Assembly (NCBI GenBank): GCA_963920765.1
Contig: OY987249.1
Span: 2,451,230-2,515,229, forward strand
Direction: 5' to 3'
Origin: Ulota crispa
Lineage: Eukaryota > Streptophyta > Bryopsida > Orthotrichales > Orthotrichaceae
DNA: 64,000 nt
Shown: positions 34,200-44,871 of the stretch, piece by piece
Position numbering within the stretch: the stretch's first letter is position 1
How the letters are laid out: the number at the start of each line of letters is the position of its first letter
Notes under the pieces: model-generated
The model's input: only the letters and a program-made list of their open reading frames with translations
The model's database searches: none
What the model was told of the DNA's origin: nothing
Made by a program: the position numbers and the translations under genes

Positions 34200-35427
34200 C
34201 CGAGTGGATGAATGAAGCGCAGACGTCAGCGACCCCGCCTTGAAAGGAGCTCCTCTTCGAGTTCAAGCGAGGGGGCTATTCTCCCTTCCTCTTTGCTTGC
34301 CCTCGTCCTCTTTCTTTCTTCCCTTTCTGATCCATTTCCACCCCCCACGACCTCTTGTACTTGCTCCTCCCGTGCCGCCGCTTCGACCGTCACGCTCTGC
34401 AATTCCGCCTCTACTTCATCCAATTTTAGGTGCGCTCTGACAAAATCATTTGTGCGCCGGCTTAGAGCTTTTCTCTTTTTCTATCTAGATTCTTTGCATC
34501 TTTTATTTGCTGAAAACTTGTGAATACACTTGCGCAACAAGGGTCATACTTCTTCGAAGTTTGCCTGGAAAAACTGGACACCGAATAGTATCTGGTATAA
34601 ATCGGATTTTCGATTGTGGTTCATGTAGTAGGGTTTGCGCGAATAATTTCGTTTAATTCTTAGAAATCTCGTGGCTTTTTTTCGGTTTAGGTGTCGGTTT
34701 CCGATTCAGATGGCCGTGGGATTGTGGAATGATTTTGTAGAGCCAGGGGTTTGTAGGCTTTAAGCTGATGTTAGGGTTTCAGTCTGGACGTTAATTGAAG
34801 CTCGTAGGCTGGTCTTAGAGTTTCTTCTCGTAGTTTCGTTTTGTTTACGGCGGTTTCGAATTAGGTTTTGTGAGTGGATGTCTGGATTTTTCCCTCTCGT
34901 TTTATATTTTTAAGCTTGTAAGTGTTCTTATGGAGTTTGGATGTTAGAGCCGGAAAAGTGTTACAGAAACTTATGTCTTTTTAGAAGAGAGGTTTCCAAT
35001 TGTGGTCTGTTATGTTGTGTGTCGAGCTTTTCTCCTTCTTTAGGATCTGTTTTGCTTTCAATTGGCTTGCATGTGATTGATCATTCGAAAAGCAAGGGTT
35101 TGGGAGGCATACTCCGGATTTAGGGTTTCGCATCTTGAAGTTCTGAGTTTTAACCCCTTTGTGATCAAGCTATAATTTAGATGCTTATTGCTGCAGTGTC
35201 ATGTTACATAGCAAATTTCTCTTCGAATTGCCTCTCTGAAAGAGCATTTCAGGGTTTTTCTATGTTTCCGTTTTTGTGTGTACGTCGTATTATCCGTTTT
35301 CAATTGTTTCTCCAAGACTTTATGTGCGATGTGGTGGGATGTTTAGATATGAGTTCTTATTTATTGTCATATGGAAAAACGTTTTATGTTTTTTGCAGAC
35401 TGACTCCCTCTCAACAGATTTCTCAAC
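34200..35427 (+). promoter_or_regulatory. SKP1 promoter end, leader exon and leader intron
   Basis: A pyrimidine-rich leader (about 34230-34430) ends at TTTTAG|GTGCGC. An intron of about 970 bp follows to the acceptor TTTTTGCAG at 35398, 29 bases before the ATG. Long leader introns of this kind are common in highly expressed plant genes. The transcription start is inferred from composition only. Confidence 0.6.
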
Positions 35428-36014
35428 ATGGCTGAGAAGCGCGTGAAGCTGAAGAGCTCCGATGACGAGATGTTTGAAGTTGACGAGGCGGTGGCATTTG
35501 AGTCTCAAGCGGTGAAGAACATGATAGAGGACACAGGCATAGATGCCCCGATTCCATTGCCAAACGTGTCGAGCAAGATCTTGGCGAAGGTGATTGAGTA
35601 TTGCAAGTATCATGTGGAGAATCAGAAGACAAGTGAAGACAAGCCTGCCACTCCCGAGGATGACATCAAGGCATGGGACGCAGATTTCGTGAAGGTCGAT
35701 CAGGCGACTTTGTTTGACCTGATCCTCGTATGCAATCTCCACCCCCAGCTTTTTACTACAAATTTCTAATGTCCAGTTTAGTGCTGTTCTTTTTATGAAA
35801 ATGGAGAATCTAATGTACCTCGTCTGTTTTTTGTGACCAGGCGGCTAATTACTTGAACATCAAGAACTTGCTGGACTTAACCTGTCAGACTGTGGCTGAC
35901 ATGATTAAAGGCAAGACGCCTGAGGAGATTCGAAAGACTTTTAACATCAAGAATGACTTCACTCCAGAGGAGGAAGAGGAAGTCCGAAGAGAGAACCAAT
36001 GGGCATTCGAATGA
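35428..36014 (+). CDS. SKP1: SKP1, core adaptor of SCF ubiquitin ligases
   Basis: Exons 35428-35727 and 35841-36014 encode 157 residues. The protein opens [20 protein letters not shown], has the BTB/POZ fold with a Glu/Asp/Lys-rich insert near 65-85, and ends with the F-box-binding helices: [37 protein letters not shown] and the invariant NQWAFE tail. SKP1 bridges CUL1 to F-box proteins in nucleus and cytosol. Length and motifs match land-plant SKP1/ASK proteins end to end. The single coding intron (GTATGC...GACCAG) lies within the FDLIL/AANYL junction, from memory the usual ASK intron site. The ATG has an A at -3 (ACATGG), supporting this start. Confidence 0.97.
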
Positions 36015-37219
36015 AGGCTTTCCAATTGCTTATATCAGGACGACGTGAGTCAATGTGTGGTGTTTGGAGATTGAAGACTGTGGCTAGCTTACTGTATTAC
36101 CAGGCTTTTTTTATTTTATTCTTGTGTACCTAGAGCACCGCTAAGGGAACGTGCTGGGGCTTGAGATCAATATCTTTAGGAAGGTGTTTTATGATGATCG
36201 ACATATCCAGTGTTAATCTCGTTTGAACTTATGCACAGGTTGTTGCTGGGCTATGTGTTTAATTTCTTTTCATGGAACAGTGTAAGTATATAAAGCCTTC
36301 GTGGAGTTGGTGCTCGTCGTGAAGATTGGCACAACATCGATTTGGGAGGGGTCTCTAATCACAGCATAAACTTTGTTTTTTTGGATTGAAGAAATTCACG
36401 TATGGTTTTCTGATTGTTTTAACCCATCCTGTGCTTTATCTGTTGTGATACTTTTTGTTTTCCTGTTTTTTTCTGCACTGGTAGATTGTGGTGTGTCATT
36501 TTGCTTTCTTTAGATTTTAAACACCAGCTTGGATATTGATTTGGTGGAGAATGAGAGTTAGATTCCTTTCCCGTGTCAAAGACTATGTATCTCTTTGTAC
36601 TGTGCATTACCCTCCAATATGTCTTGCAATCCCACTAGCAACTGCTTCAAGATTTATTTATCCTCGAATAAAACTCTTTTCAAAACTATCCCATTGGTGC
36701 GTAATTTTAATCAACACAAAATCTCACCTTCGAAAACAAAGAATCTGTGTTTGTGAATCAATTTATATGTGCATTCTATCGCATAAAACTAATTGTAAAT
36801 AAACGTGTAAGGAATTTCTGAAATTCAATAGTACAAACATGTATGAATCACCATTGTGCACATCTTTCCTTATATCGGTACAAGTTTAGGCACAACGGAG
36901 GCAACAACAACTTGATTCAAAGGAAAAATCTCAATACAATCCATCTTATGCATGTATCCCTCTCTACCCTAGTGTCCTTTATTAGAAGGGCTTAGTGTAA
37001 ATCACTTGATGCATATATTCCTCTCTCTACTATTGGTCCTACACTAGGACTTAATATAAATCACTTTATGCAGGCACCTCTCTCTCATGTGGTGGTTGCT
37101 AGAAATTACACCATATCACTCTTTTAATTAATTAGATTGAGATGCTCCACCAAATGTTAACATCATGTCAATGGCAATTGCACTAGGACACTCTCTCAAT
37201 CAATTAGAATGCGGATGTA

Positions 37220-37222
<3 letters not shown>
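36015..37222 (+). other. SKP1 3' UTR and spacer
   Basis: The 3' UTR probably extends to about 36400. An AATAAA at 36667-36672 is rather distant. Beyond it no gene or element is recognised; a phrase close to CTTAGTGTAAATCACTTGAT occurs twice near 36990 and 37050. Confidence 0.45.

Positions 37223-37282
<60 letters not shown>
37223..37282. repeat. (AT)n microsatellite, about 30 units
   Basis: An uninterrupted AT dinucleotide run of about 60 bp. Confidence 0.98.
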
Positions 37283-37290
<8 letters not shown>

Positions 37291-37608
37291 AGAAACCATA
37301 CTAGGTAGGTAGTATTTAATGTGTATGCTATTATAATGTCATAGAGTTATTTTTTTCACACACACTTGAAAACAAAGGAGATAAGTTTTTATATTCAATT
37401 TTTTTTTAGCAATGGTAAGTATATATATAATATTTCAAAAACTGTGATTGTGCAACGACCAAATATAACATAACATGAATTTCAGCTTTCATCATATTCA
37501 CTTTGAACTAATTCGAAAGCAAAAACATCACATTGGCAAATGTGTGAAATATTACATACATAGTGTGATTTTTTATAGAAAGAAAGATGTGCATTGTCAT
37601 GGTTTAAT

Positions 37609-37856
37609 TCACAATAGTAGTTTCTTTTGTCTTTTATGTACGATATCGTATAATTGGCATTTGCTATAAACAAAAAGTTTTAATTTGGGATCTCTAGCAG
37701 CTCACTAGAACCACTTTGATTTGTTCTTCAACTTCTTTGTTGATCTCAAATGTAGTAAAGGTGTGAATCTATTCCAAATACAAGAAAAATACCTTGTATT
37801 ACCTTGTATTACCTTGTATTCTACTGGTCACAGTGGCATGCTCAAACATTTAAGGG
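37609..37856 (-). mobile_element. Reversed copy of the 226-241-bp TTAA family
   Basis: It resembles the complement of 39504-39729 and 60527-60767 (TTGATCTCAAATGTAGTAAA, GGTGTGAAT). The right end is ACATTTAAGGG followed by TTAA at 37857-37860; the left end is decayed. It contains three tandem ACCTTGTATT units at about 37791-37820. Confidence 0.65.
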
Positions 37857-37902
37857 TTAAAGTTTGGTGTGTTGATTAAGATTAAAAGCCAATGATATCT
37901 AT

Positions 37903-38528
37903 GGAAAATTTCATGGATATCAATGAAGTTTGCAATATTTTAGTGGATACTCCTACTTTTTCAAAAATTACACAAATTCCATTGGACCATAATTTATAGG
38001 CATTTGTCTTGTTGTGCATGCCGTTTCCTTTTCCTTTTGTGCGCACACTACTTTTTTCTGGTTATGTGTGTGCACAAAGGAAGAAGGGAAGTGACATGCA
38101 CACAAAACAAATGCCTAAAAATTATGGTCCAAAGGTATTTGTGTAAGGTAGGAACATCCATAAGCGTTAGTGTTCCCATAACTGTCACCTCTAAAATCTT
38201 GGAAAACCTGTGGAAATGAATAGATGTGATTACAAGGATGTACAACATGTGAACATAAAACCTTAATGTTGGTTATGGGTGCAATGGCAATTTGTTCTTT
38301 AAAAATTCACAACTTATTCTCATAGTATCCAAATAATACATTCAAAAGTGCAAACTCATCATTTTTTTGTTCCTAATAAGATCCTATAATTTGCTAGCTG
38401 TCTGTTAATACTCATCATGTTCAAAACCCTTAGTTTGACTCTTATGGGTGCTCCTACATTAATTTCTGAAAAAGCAAGGATACCCTTGAAAATATTGCAA
38501 GTTTTAGGGATATCCATGAAAATTTCCC
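37903..38528. mobile_element. Foldback MITE (third copy) split by a nested insertion
   Basis: The outer sequence matches the GGGAAAATTTC foldback family. Removing 38146-38459 plus one TA restores a continuous element of about 310 bp, the length of its sister at 29255-29566. Confidence 0.85.
38146..38459 (-). mobile_element. Nested TA-type MITE (314 bp)
   Basis: Ends are AGGTAGGAACATCCATAAGC and (complement) ATGTAGGAGCACCCATAAGA. TA at 38144-38145 is repeated at 38460-38461. It lies in reverse orientation to 24254-24571 and 57506-57820. Confidence 0.88.
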
Positions 38529-38670
38529 TTATATCTAATGGGATAGTTTTGATAGATTTTTATTAGATAACAAATCTTTCTTTCTTGTCATACCAATTGG
38601 GTTATGCCCTCGTATCCCAACCAGAGATGTCCATCCCATGACTCCCTTTCCAATGCCTCCCCCATCCCCC

Positions 38671-39005
38671 ATGCATCTCCATGCATCTCCATGCATCTCC
38701 ATGCACAATCCCATTCTGCTAGGCCAAAATTTAGTTACAAAATTAGTTACAGAAACCACATCAATTTTCATTAATTTGCTTTTCATCTAACTCACCACCA
38801 CGAACGCAATTTGAAATTGCATTCTATCATATATATACTAATATATTTTTTGTTGTACCAATTGGATTATGCACCCCACGGTCCCCATGAATCCCATGAA
38901 TCCCATGACCCCATCCTCCCATGATCCCATGATTGCATGCCTCCATGACTCCATGCAATCCCATGCCCCCACGCCTTCACGCCCCCATGCCCCTCATGCC
39001 ATCTC
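38671..39005 (+). repeat. C-rich ATGCATCTCC and CCCATGA-type short repeats
   Basis: A 10-bp unit, ATGCATCTCC, occurs three times in tandem at 38671-38705. From about 38870 to 39005 there is a degenerate run of CCCATGA/CCCCATG-like units. Strong C-over-G strand asymmetry marks both against AT-rich surroundings. Confidence 0.75.
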
Positions 39006-39503
39006 CTCATGCCACCTATGTTTAAACTTGTACTTTATTTTGGTTAAACTTACAAAGAAATATCTATTTCACAGAATTTGGGCATATCAAAGGTTGCATT
39101 GAAATTTTTTTAGATCAAAATTCAAGGGGTATTTTTTTAGCATGGAAAATGTGCATATATTTGTCTCCTAAGTATCCATGCAATCAAATCTCAAATATTC
39201 ATCACCAATGTTTTTCAATCAATTTTCTTATAAATCCATAATTATTGTACAAAAAAATTCACCAGAAATTGAGTTTTGGTTTTTTGAAATTGACTTGTGG
39301 TATGCTTGATTGGTATTGCTAGTAAGAATTAAATACTAATGATGCAAAATAAAATATTGCCAATTGTATTTTCTAAAATGCTCAATTCTTTGAATGTTAA
39401 GAGTGGTAAAAGGGGGGTGGCAATAAGTTATGTCGGAGGACTATTCAATATAATTTAGCCATCAAACGCATCTCCTAAAAATGCCTTGATATTAACCCTT
39501 TAA

Positions 39504-39729
39504 CCCCTAAATGACAAGGCAACCCTTTGCAACTAGTATAATGCAATGTATTTTTCTTGTATTTGGAGTGCATCCACACCTTTATTACATTTGAGATCAA
39601 CAAAGAAGTTGGAGAATAGATCCATGTGGTCATAGTGAGCTATTTGAGATCCCAAATTACAACCTTTTGTTGGTAGCAATTGCCCATTATATAGCAGTGT
39701 ATGTACAATGCCCTCTCATTGTTTAAGGG
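39504..39729 (+). mobile_element. TTAA-type MITE, 226 bp
   Basis: Ends are CCCCTAAATGACAAGG and (complement) CCCTTAAACAATGAGAGG, flanked by TTAA at 39500-39503 and 39730-39733. The interior is collinear with 60527-60767 (TTGTATTTGGAGTRCATCC, ATTTGAGATCAACAAAG). Confidence 0.85.
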
Positions 39730-39733
39730 TTAA

Positions 39734-40630
39734 GGACCATGTGACCATATTTTGGTTTTAAGGAGTGGTTTTTGGCTTATAGATTGAATTCACTGAATAA
39801 CTTGGAATTTGGTCTTGAAGAACGCATGTGAGCACAAGATTTTTGCATCCATTTGAAAAAATAACAATGGAATCAAGTATGTGAGTTGACAAATAATGAT
39901 AATTATACAACATGGCTTCAAACTATGCATCCAATTTTTGTCAAAGATAGATCAAAGCAACAACACAATACATCAAATATTGAAGAAGAATGTCAAATTT
40001 CAATTGCACAATCCTAAAAAAATTAAATTGCTTAAGAAATATGCTTGTATTTTTTTCCTATTTGGTAGCAATATAATTGTAGTATTTGAAAATCTATTGA
40101 AATGGTGTAGTCATTTCATTTTTAAAATTTGTCATTCTACATTTAAGGTCATTTCTTGATTGTTTTCACCAGTAGGATTTTTTGTAACAATTATCAAATT
40201 TCTTGTAAAACAATTTTAGGGTAGCAAAGAAAATGGGATTTTTTATTCTTTTTGTCCACTTAAATGCACCTTGTGATTGCTATTTTTGTCTATTTTGCGT
40301 GAAACTAATCTTGTTGGAAAGGTGGGAAACCATGCTTTCTAGAAATGAGAGGCTCTTCTCAATCAAAGCTTGCCTAAAGCATTAACATTCAAAACCACAC
40401 AAGCATTAAATATTATAGATTTTCTGCATATGGCTCACTCAATCATTATAACATTTCACCTCCAACTGTAAATCTAGCTGAAATTTTGATATATTACAAC
40501 AAACAAGGTGTCCTTTACATTTGTATGGTTGGAAATTCAAATTGAGTATGTATTTGATGCAATTGCACATCTAAACTTACTACCCTTATCTTTAGTGGAT
40601 TTTGTGGAAACAGGTGTGGTCCTTAAAGAG
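39734..40630 (-). mobile_element. TTAA-flanked 897-bp element, reversed relative of 28247-29147
   Basis: TTAA at 39730-39733 is shared with the preceding MITE; TTAA at 40631-40634 closes the right side. The interior is the reverse complement of the 901-bp element, with several long near-identical stretches, but the terminal CCCTTT is mutated at both ends, suggesting an older copy. Confidence 0.72.
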
Positions 40631-41497
40631 TTAAATATAGAGTGCCACCAAAGTGATCACCAATGAAACACACAAATCAACTTGATATATTTAAATGTGC
40701 TATTTGACTAATATGAAACTAAGACAAAGAATGACTATTATTAGAATTGCATATTAAAGCAAAATACAATAGGTCAATATTTTTTGGGTTTTTAGACATT
40801 GAGTGGCCAAGATGCATCCAACAATATTCATTTACTTCCAGCACAAATAGAGGGCTTCTCAAATAAAGCTTCAAAGTGAAATTATGCCCAAGGAACAACG
40901 AGCAAGCCACGGCTTTGGCTAGTTTATACTCATTTTAGGCTTGATTTGAAAGCCTTCTAAACTGGTTGATATTATTAGCTGTGATTTGATCAGGAGTGTC
41001 TAAATCAATCATTGCTGATGCGCAAATTTTGGTGTGCTTTCAAATTACATTATTTAGTGTGCCTGTGTTTTAGTGATTGTTTACTTGCCTTTTCATTAAT
41101 TGTTTGTAAAAAGATGTGTTTTTAATATAAGGTTCTTGTATAATCTAAAGATGCCCTACGATTCGGTTATTTATTAGCAAACAAGCTTTGATGGCAATCA
41201 CGATCAACTCCAAACAGAGGTTTGATCTTTTAACCCTGAAAGGATGTTGCCTACTCTAGTGTTGTATGTAGTTGTAGGAGAATCATTTAGTACTTGAAAA
41301 AAAAAATTTACAACAAATGTCAAAAATTTCTCAAAAAATTTTAATTGACCAGTATTATGTTTCTGACTTGACTTGAAACTTACAGCTCCAATGGGATTCA
41401 TGTGCTATCCAAATACCCCATCCGTATACAACACAGAAGTCAATATACAAAACAGCAACATGCCCATACACAGATCCTTTCCAAAATTTACCTTTAA
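40631..41497. other. Gene-free spacer
   Basis: No exon, element end or repeat that I can support is present between the two TTAA element groups. Confidence 0.4.
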
Positions 41498-41581
41498 TCC
41501 TTAAGCGCCTGGTGTCACTGTGCATACACGGAACCCAGTGTATTTGTGGGGACAAAAATTGTCCCCTCCAGCGTTTAAGGG
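41498..41581. mobile_element. Very small TTAA-flanked MITE (84 bp)
   Basis: Ends are TCCTTAAGCGCCTGG and (complement) CCCTTAAACGCTGGAGG, with TTAA at 41494-41497 and 41582-41585. Confidence 0.7.
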
Positions 41582-41585
41582 TTAA

Positions 41586-41944
41586 ATATCAATGGGGACA
41601 CTTTTTTTTGTCCAAAAGTTGGAGGTTAAGAAAGTCATTATTCAAATTTTATTATTTAAAATGATCATGGAGATGGGATTTTACATGGAAAGCAAAAAAA
41701 TACTCTCATTGAATGCACTCAAAGTTTTAGGTACCCCAAATTGAGGGAAAATTTACAAAGATGATGTTAGACCCCATACAGTCCTTTTTGCAACTTCATG
41801 AGGGCAACATGCAATGTTGGTCTATGCAACATTTTGGTAATAGTAGTAAATTGTGTGGGCACTTTGACACACTATTGTAGCTAGCAGTTTCCATGTTTAT
41901 AACAATCAGTTTTTGGCCATGGTGACCAACATGTTGTTTAATGG
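41586..41944 (+). mobile_element. TTAA-type MITE, 360-bp family (359 bp)
   Basis: It sits between TTAA at 41582-41585, shared with the 84-bp element, and TTAA at 41945-41948. It is collinear with 9188-9547 (GACACTTTTTTTTGTCC; CATGAGGGCAACATGCA). The left CCCTTAA end is lost. Confidence 0.7.
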
Positions 41945-42111
41945 TTAAACAAAGTCAAGGATAGATACATCAAGCCAAAGTTGACCAATCAATTTTCTAA
42001 ATCAAATCCTAAATTCAAAATACCAGTATCCAAAATTTAGCAGCAACTATAAATATATTAAAAAAGGCGTTTGGATGCAAGTTGACTTTTGGGATATCTT
42101 ACATGGAGGTA

Positions 42112-43446
42112 AGATAGCAACACCCATCAACATTAGGTTTCTATGGGTGTGACTTGCGTTTGCACCCATACCTATGTTTTTTGGTCCAATGATTGACAAA
42201 TACAAAAAAAAAAAAGGTTATGGGTGATAAAGTAATGGTTTTGAGTGACAAGATGATGGTTACAAGTGACAAGTTTAGCCCATCTGAATACCAATGAGTT
42301 TGGAAATAGGTTAAGTGGATGATATTAAATAGGTTTGCAATACCATGAATAAATAAACAAAGTAGGTGAATACACAAGTGAACACATCATTCAAGTACCC
42401 CAAGCATGATATTTTGTCACCTTTCATGACAGTTATGGGTGCTTCATCTTACTATTTAAGTAACTATTTGAGTTAGTTTCCAAGCATATGAGCATAATGA
42501 AAACTTTAGTAACTAATCTTTTTTAGCATCTCCTACTCACAACTATACTTTTTTAGTGATTTTGGACTAAAAAATTTGCGTAAAGAAATGCTTGTCAAAT
42601 GGAACTTTCAAAATGATGCCAATATTTTTAATTTTCTCTTGCTTACCTAACCCCTAAACCCCAAGGAGGATATTTTTTGTCCTCTGAGTCCAAAAAAATA
42701 TTTTGGTTTATAGAAAAAAGCCATTTTTCATTTGATTTTTTAGAAGTGATCATAAACATATGGTCCATCACGGAAGGCAAAAAATTACCTTTGTAAATGC
42801 ATTTATATTTTCAGGTAACCCAAATTGTGAGAAGATTTAGAGACATGGTGTTAGGTACAAAGCTACCCTTCTTGCAATTTTCATGAAAGCACCATGCACA
42901 ATTGACTTTTGCAACTCTAAGAAATAGAATTATGATTAATGGGTGCTTGTGAATATTTTACAAAACACTATAGACTATTGTAGCCAAGCTGGTTACAATG
43001 ACTAGCTTGGAGTTTAAGGCATTCAACCCTTATATGCAGAGGGTGGTCATTGTGCCTGCCCAGTGAACAGTGTTCTTTATAGTGATACCCACACAATAAA
43101 ATATCATTTTTAGAAATTGCAAAAGTCAATAGTGCATGGTGCCCCCATGAAAATTACTGTAAGGACAGCTTGGGACTTAACATTGTGACTCTAAAATTTC
43201 CCACAATTTAGGTTACCAAAAAATGTAATTGCAATTAATGAAGTAATTTTTGCCTTCAATGATGGACTATATGTTTATGGTCACTTTTGAAAAAAATCGA
43301 ACAACAAACTGCTGCCCACAAAGTGTGTTTTTATGCCCGAGGGACGAAAACATCCTCCATGACATTTAACACCATTTTTTTCGAAGTTCATCAACTGATT
43401 TTCCTACCCAAAATCCTCAGTTTCACGCTTATGGGTGCTCCTATCT
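42112..43446 (+). mobile_element. TA-type element split by TTAA-type insertions
   Basis: Left end AGATAGCAACACCCATCAA and right-end complement AGATAGGAGCACCCATAAGC are flanked by TA at 42110-42111 and 43447-43448. The outer parts resemble 32137-32885 and 33765-34125. Positions 42651-43016 (forward) and 43027-43303 (reverse) are inserted copies of the 360-bp TTAA family. The element ends about 40 bp before the WDR48 leader. Confidence 0.72.
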
Positions 43447-44871
43447 TACCTACATGTAAAGGTGAGAGAATTAGACTAGGGTTTCTTCGTTCACTTCTCC
43501 AGCAACTGCAAAGCCCAATTCACTCTGGTCGAGCAAGCACCTCAAATGAGGACCTCAACGGACAGAAGAAGCCCGTCCAGCTCCGTTACCACTCCCACCC
43601 CTCAAGCTTTAGGGTTTCGTCGTCGTCGTCGTCGTCGTCCCCAGGCACTCCCAGCTCCCTCGCGCGTTGCTCCCACCCCTGCTGGACACCTCGCTCCCCC
43701 CCTTGTCACTTAACCCTCCCCACCGCCAGCTGCCTAGCTTGCACCGCGCTTCTACGCGAAGGTGCGATTCTCATACTTCTTCCTTTTTTATAAAATTTTA
43801 AATGTCGGCAGGTTCCCGTTTCGTCCTTCGTTTCTCTCTTGTACCGTGAAATTCAATCTGGACAATTGATGCCACTTCGGCATCGTTTCGAGCATATGCG
43901 TGGATGCGTGAAATAGGTTTAATCATCGGTGTCTCGTGAGAATCATCGGAGAAATTTAAGAACAGGTCTCAACATCTTACTCTGTATTCGCTTTTTTTGC
44001 TTGTGCTTTGGACGCTCTGTTTTATCAGTTGACTGCTGCGCTCAATCGTGAAGTGGATTTAGCGGCGTTGTCGCTATCTATCGATTTCCTCGCTATCAGT
44101 ATTCAAGGTCCAGTTTTGGAGAGAATTCGATCGAGTTGGCAAGAGTTTGCACCGTGTATTCCTTAAATATCAACGCAGGTATTGTTTGTTTTTATTTTTC
44201 CTGTGCCTTGGACTTACTGAGGTTGCTCTGTTTAGCAATTGGCTGCTGCCAATTGTGATATTGATTTTTAGTAGTATTGGTGCTCATTTATGACTGTATC
44301 GAAATTTAGAATAAAGTTTTCAATCTGCGGGCTTATTTGACCTAATATGGTCTTGTGGCCGTGAGGAATTAGTGTCGAATTGTTATTGCTTTATGTTGTT
44401 TTTCCTCGTCCAATGGTCGATCACCTTTAGTTCTGGAATCTAAATGATCAACTACCTTTTTATGAGGCTCAATCTGCATATTGCTGGATTTTTTCTTTGT
44501 TTTTTTGGAAGGCATTACACTTAATGCTTCACTCGCGCAAGGTAATGGTAATGAACCAGTTTTTTTTATCGGCAAGTACTCGATTACTGGCGGCCTTTTA
44601 TTGAGCGCCTCGAGTGCTTTGATGTTTTTATCTTTTGCTTCGTCAGCAACCAGTTTGAATTGTAAGTCAAATAGGCATCAATTCTCTGCTGATGCGGTAC
44701 TCGTTGTTGCAGGTGGTAATGAGGGCTGCTGATGTGAACGGTTTGCTGCAGTCGAGAGTCTCTTTGTTGTGCTGCTTCTAGTACATCTACGTTTCGGTGG
44801 AATAGATAGGAACGAGAGGGGATTAGCCTGCTGATTTGTGGAGGGAATGAAGTAGTGAGGAGTTGGTCAGG
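43447..44871 (+). promoter_or_regulatory. Promoter end and 5' leader of the WDR48 gene
   Basis: A leader with CTAGGGTTTC motifs, a CGT repeat and GC-rich composition runs to about 43760. A donor-like GCGAAG|GTGCGA and an acceptor-like TTGTTGCAG at 44712 suggest at least one leader intron. No TATA box was assigned. Confidence 0.5.

Noticed and set aside
34212-34523. Ser/Leu-rich open frames upstream of SKP1
   Set aside because: They fall in the pyrimidine-rich SKP1 leader and its first intron, so composition explains them.
35320-35742. Minus-strand 140-codon open frame opposite SKP1
   Set aside because: It is a shadow of the strongly biased SKP1 coding strand with no motif of its own.
37223-37282. 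(AT)n tract as a functional origin or boundary element
   Set aside because: A simple microsatellite; nothing else supports a role.
43287-43793. A 168-codon open frame before WDR48
   Set aside because: It crosses the end of a MITE and the GC-rich WDR48 leader. The Ser/Pro run comes from a CGT repeat and pyrimidine-rich DNA. It has no family features.
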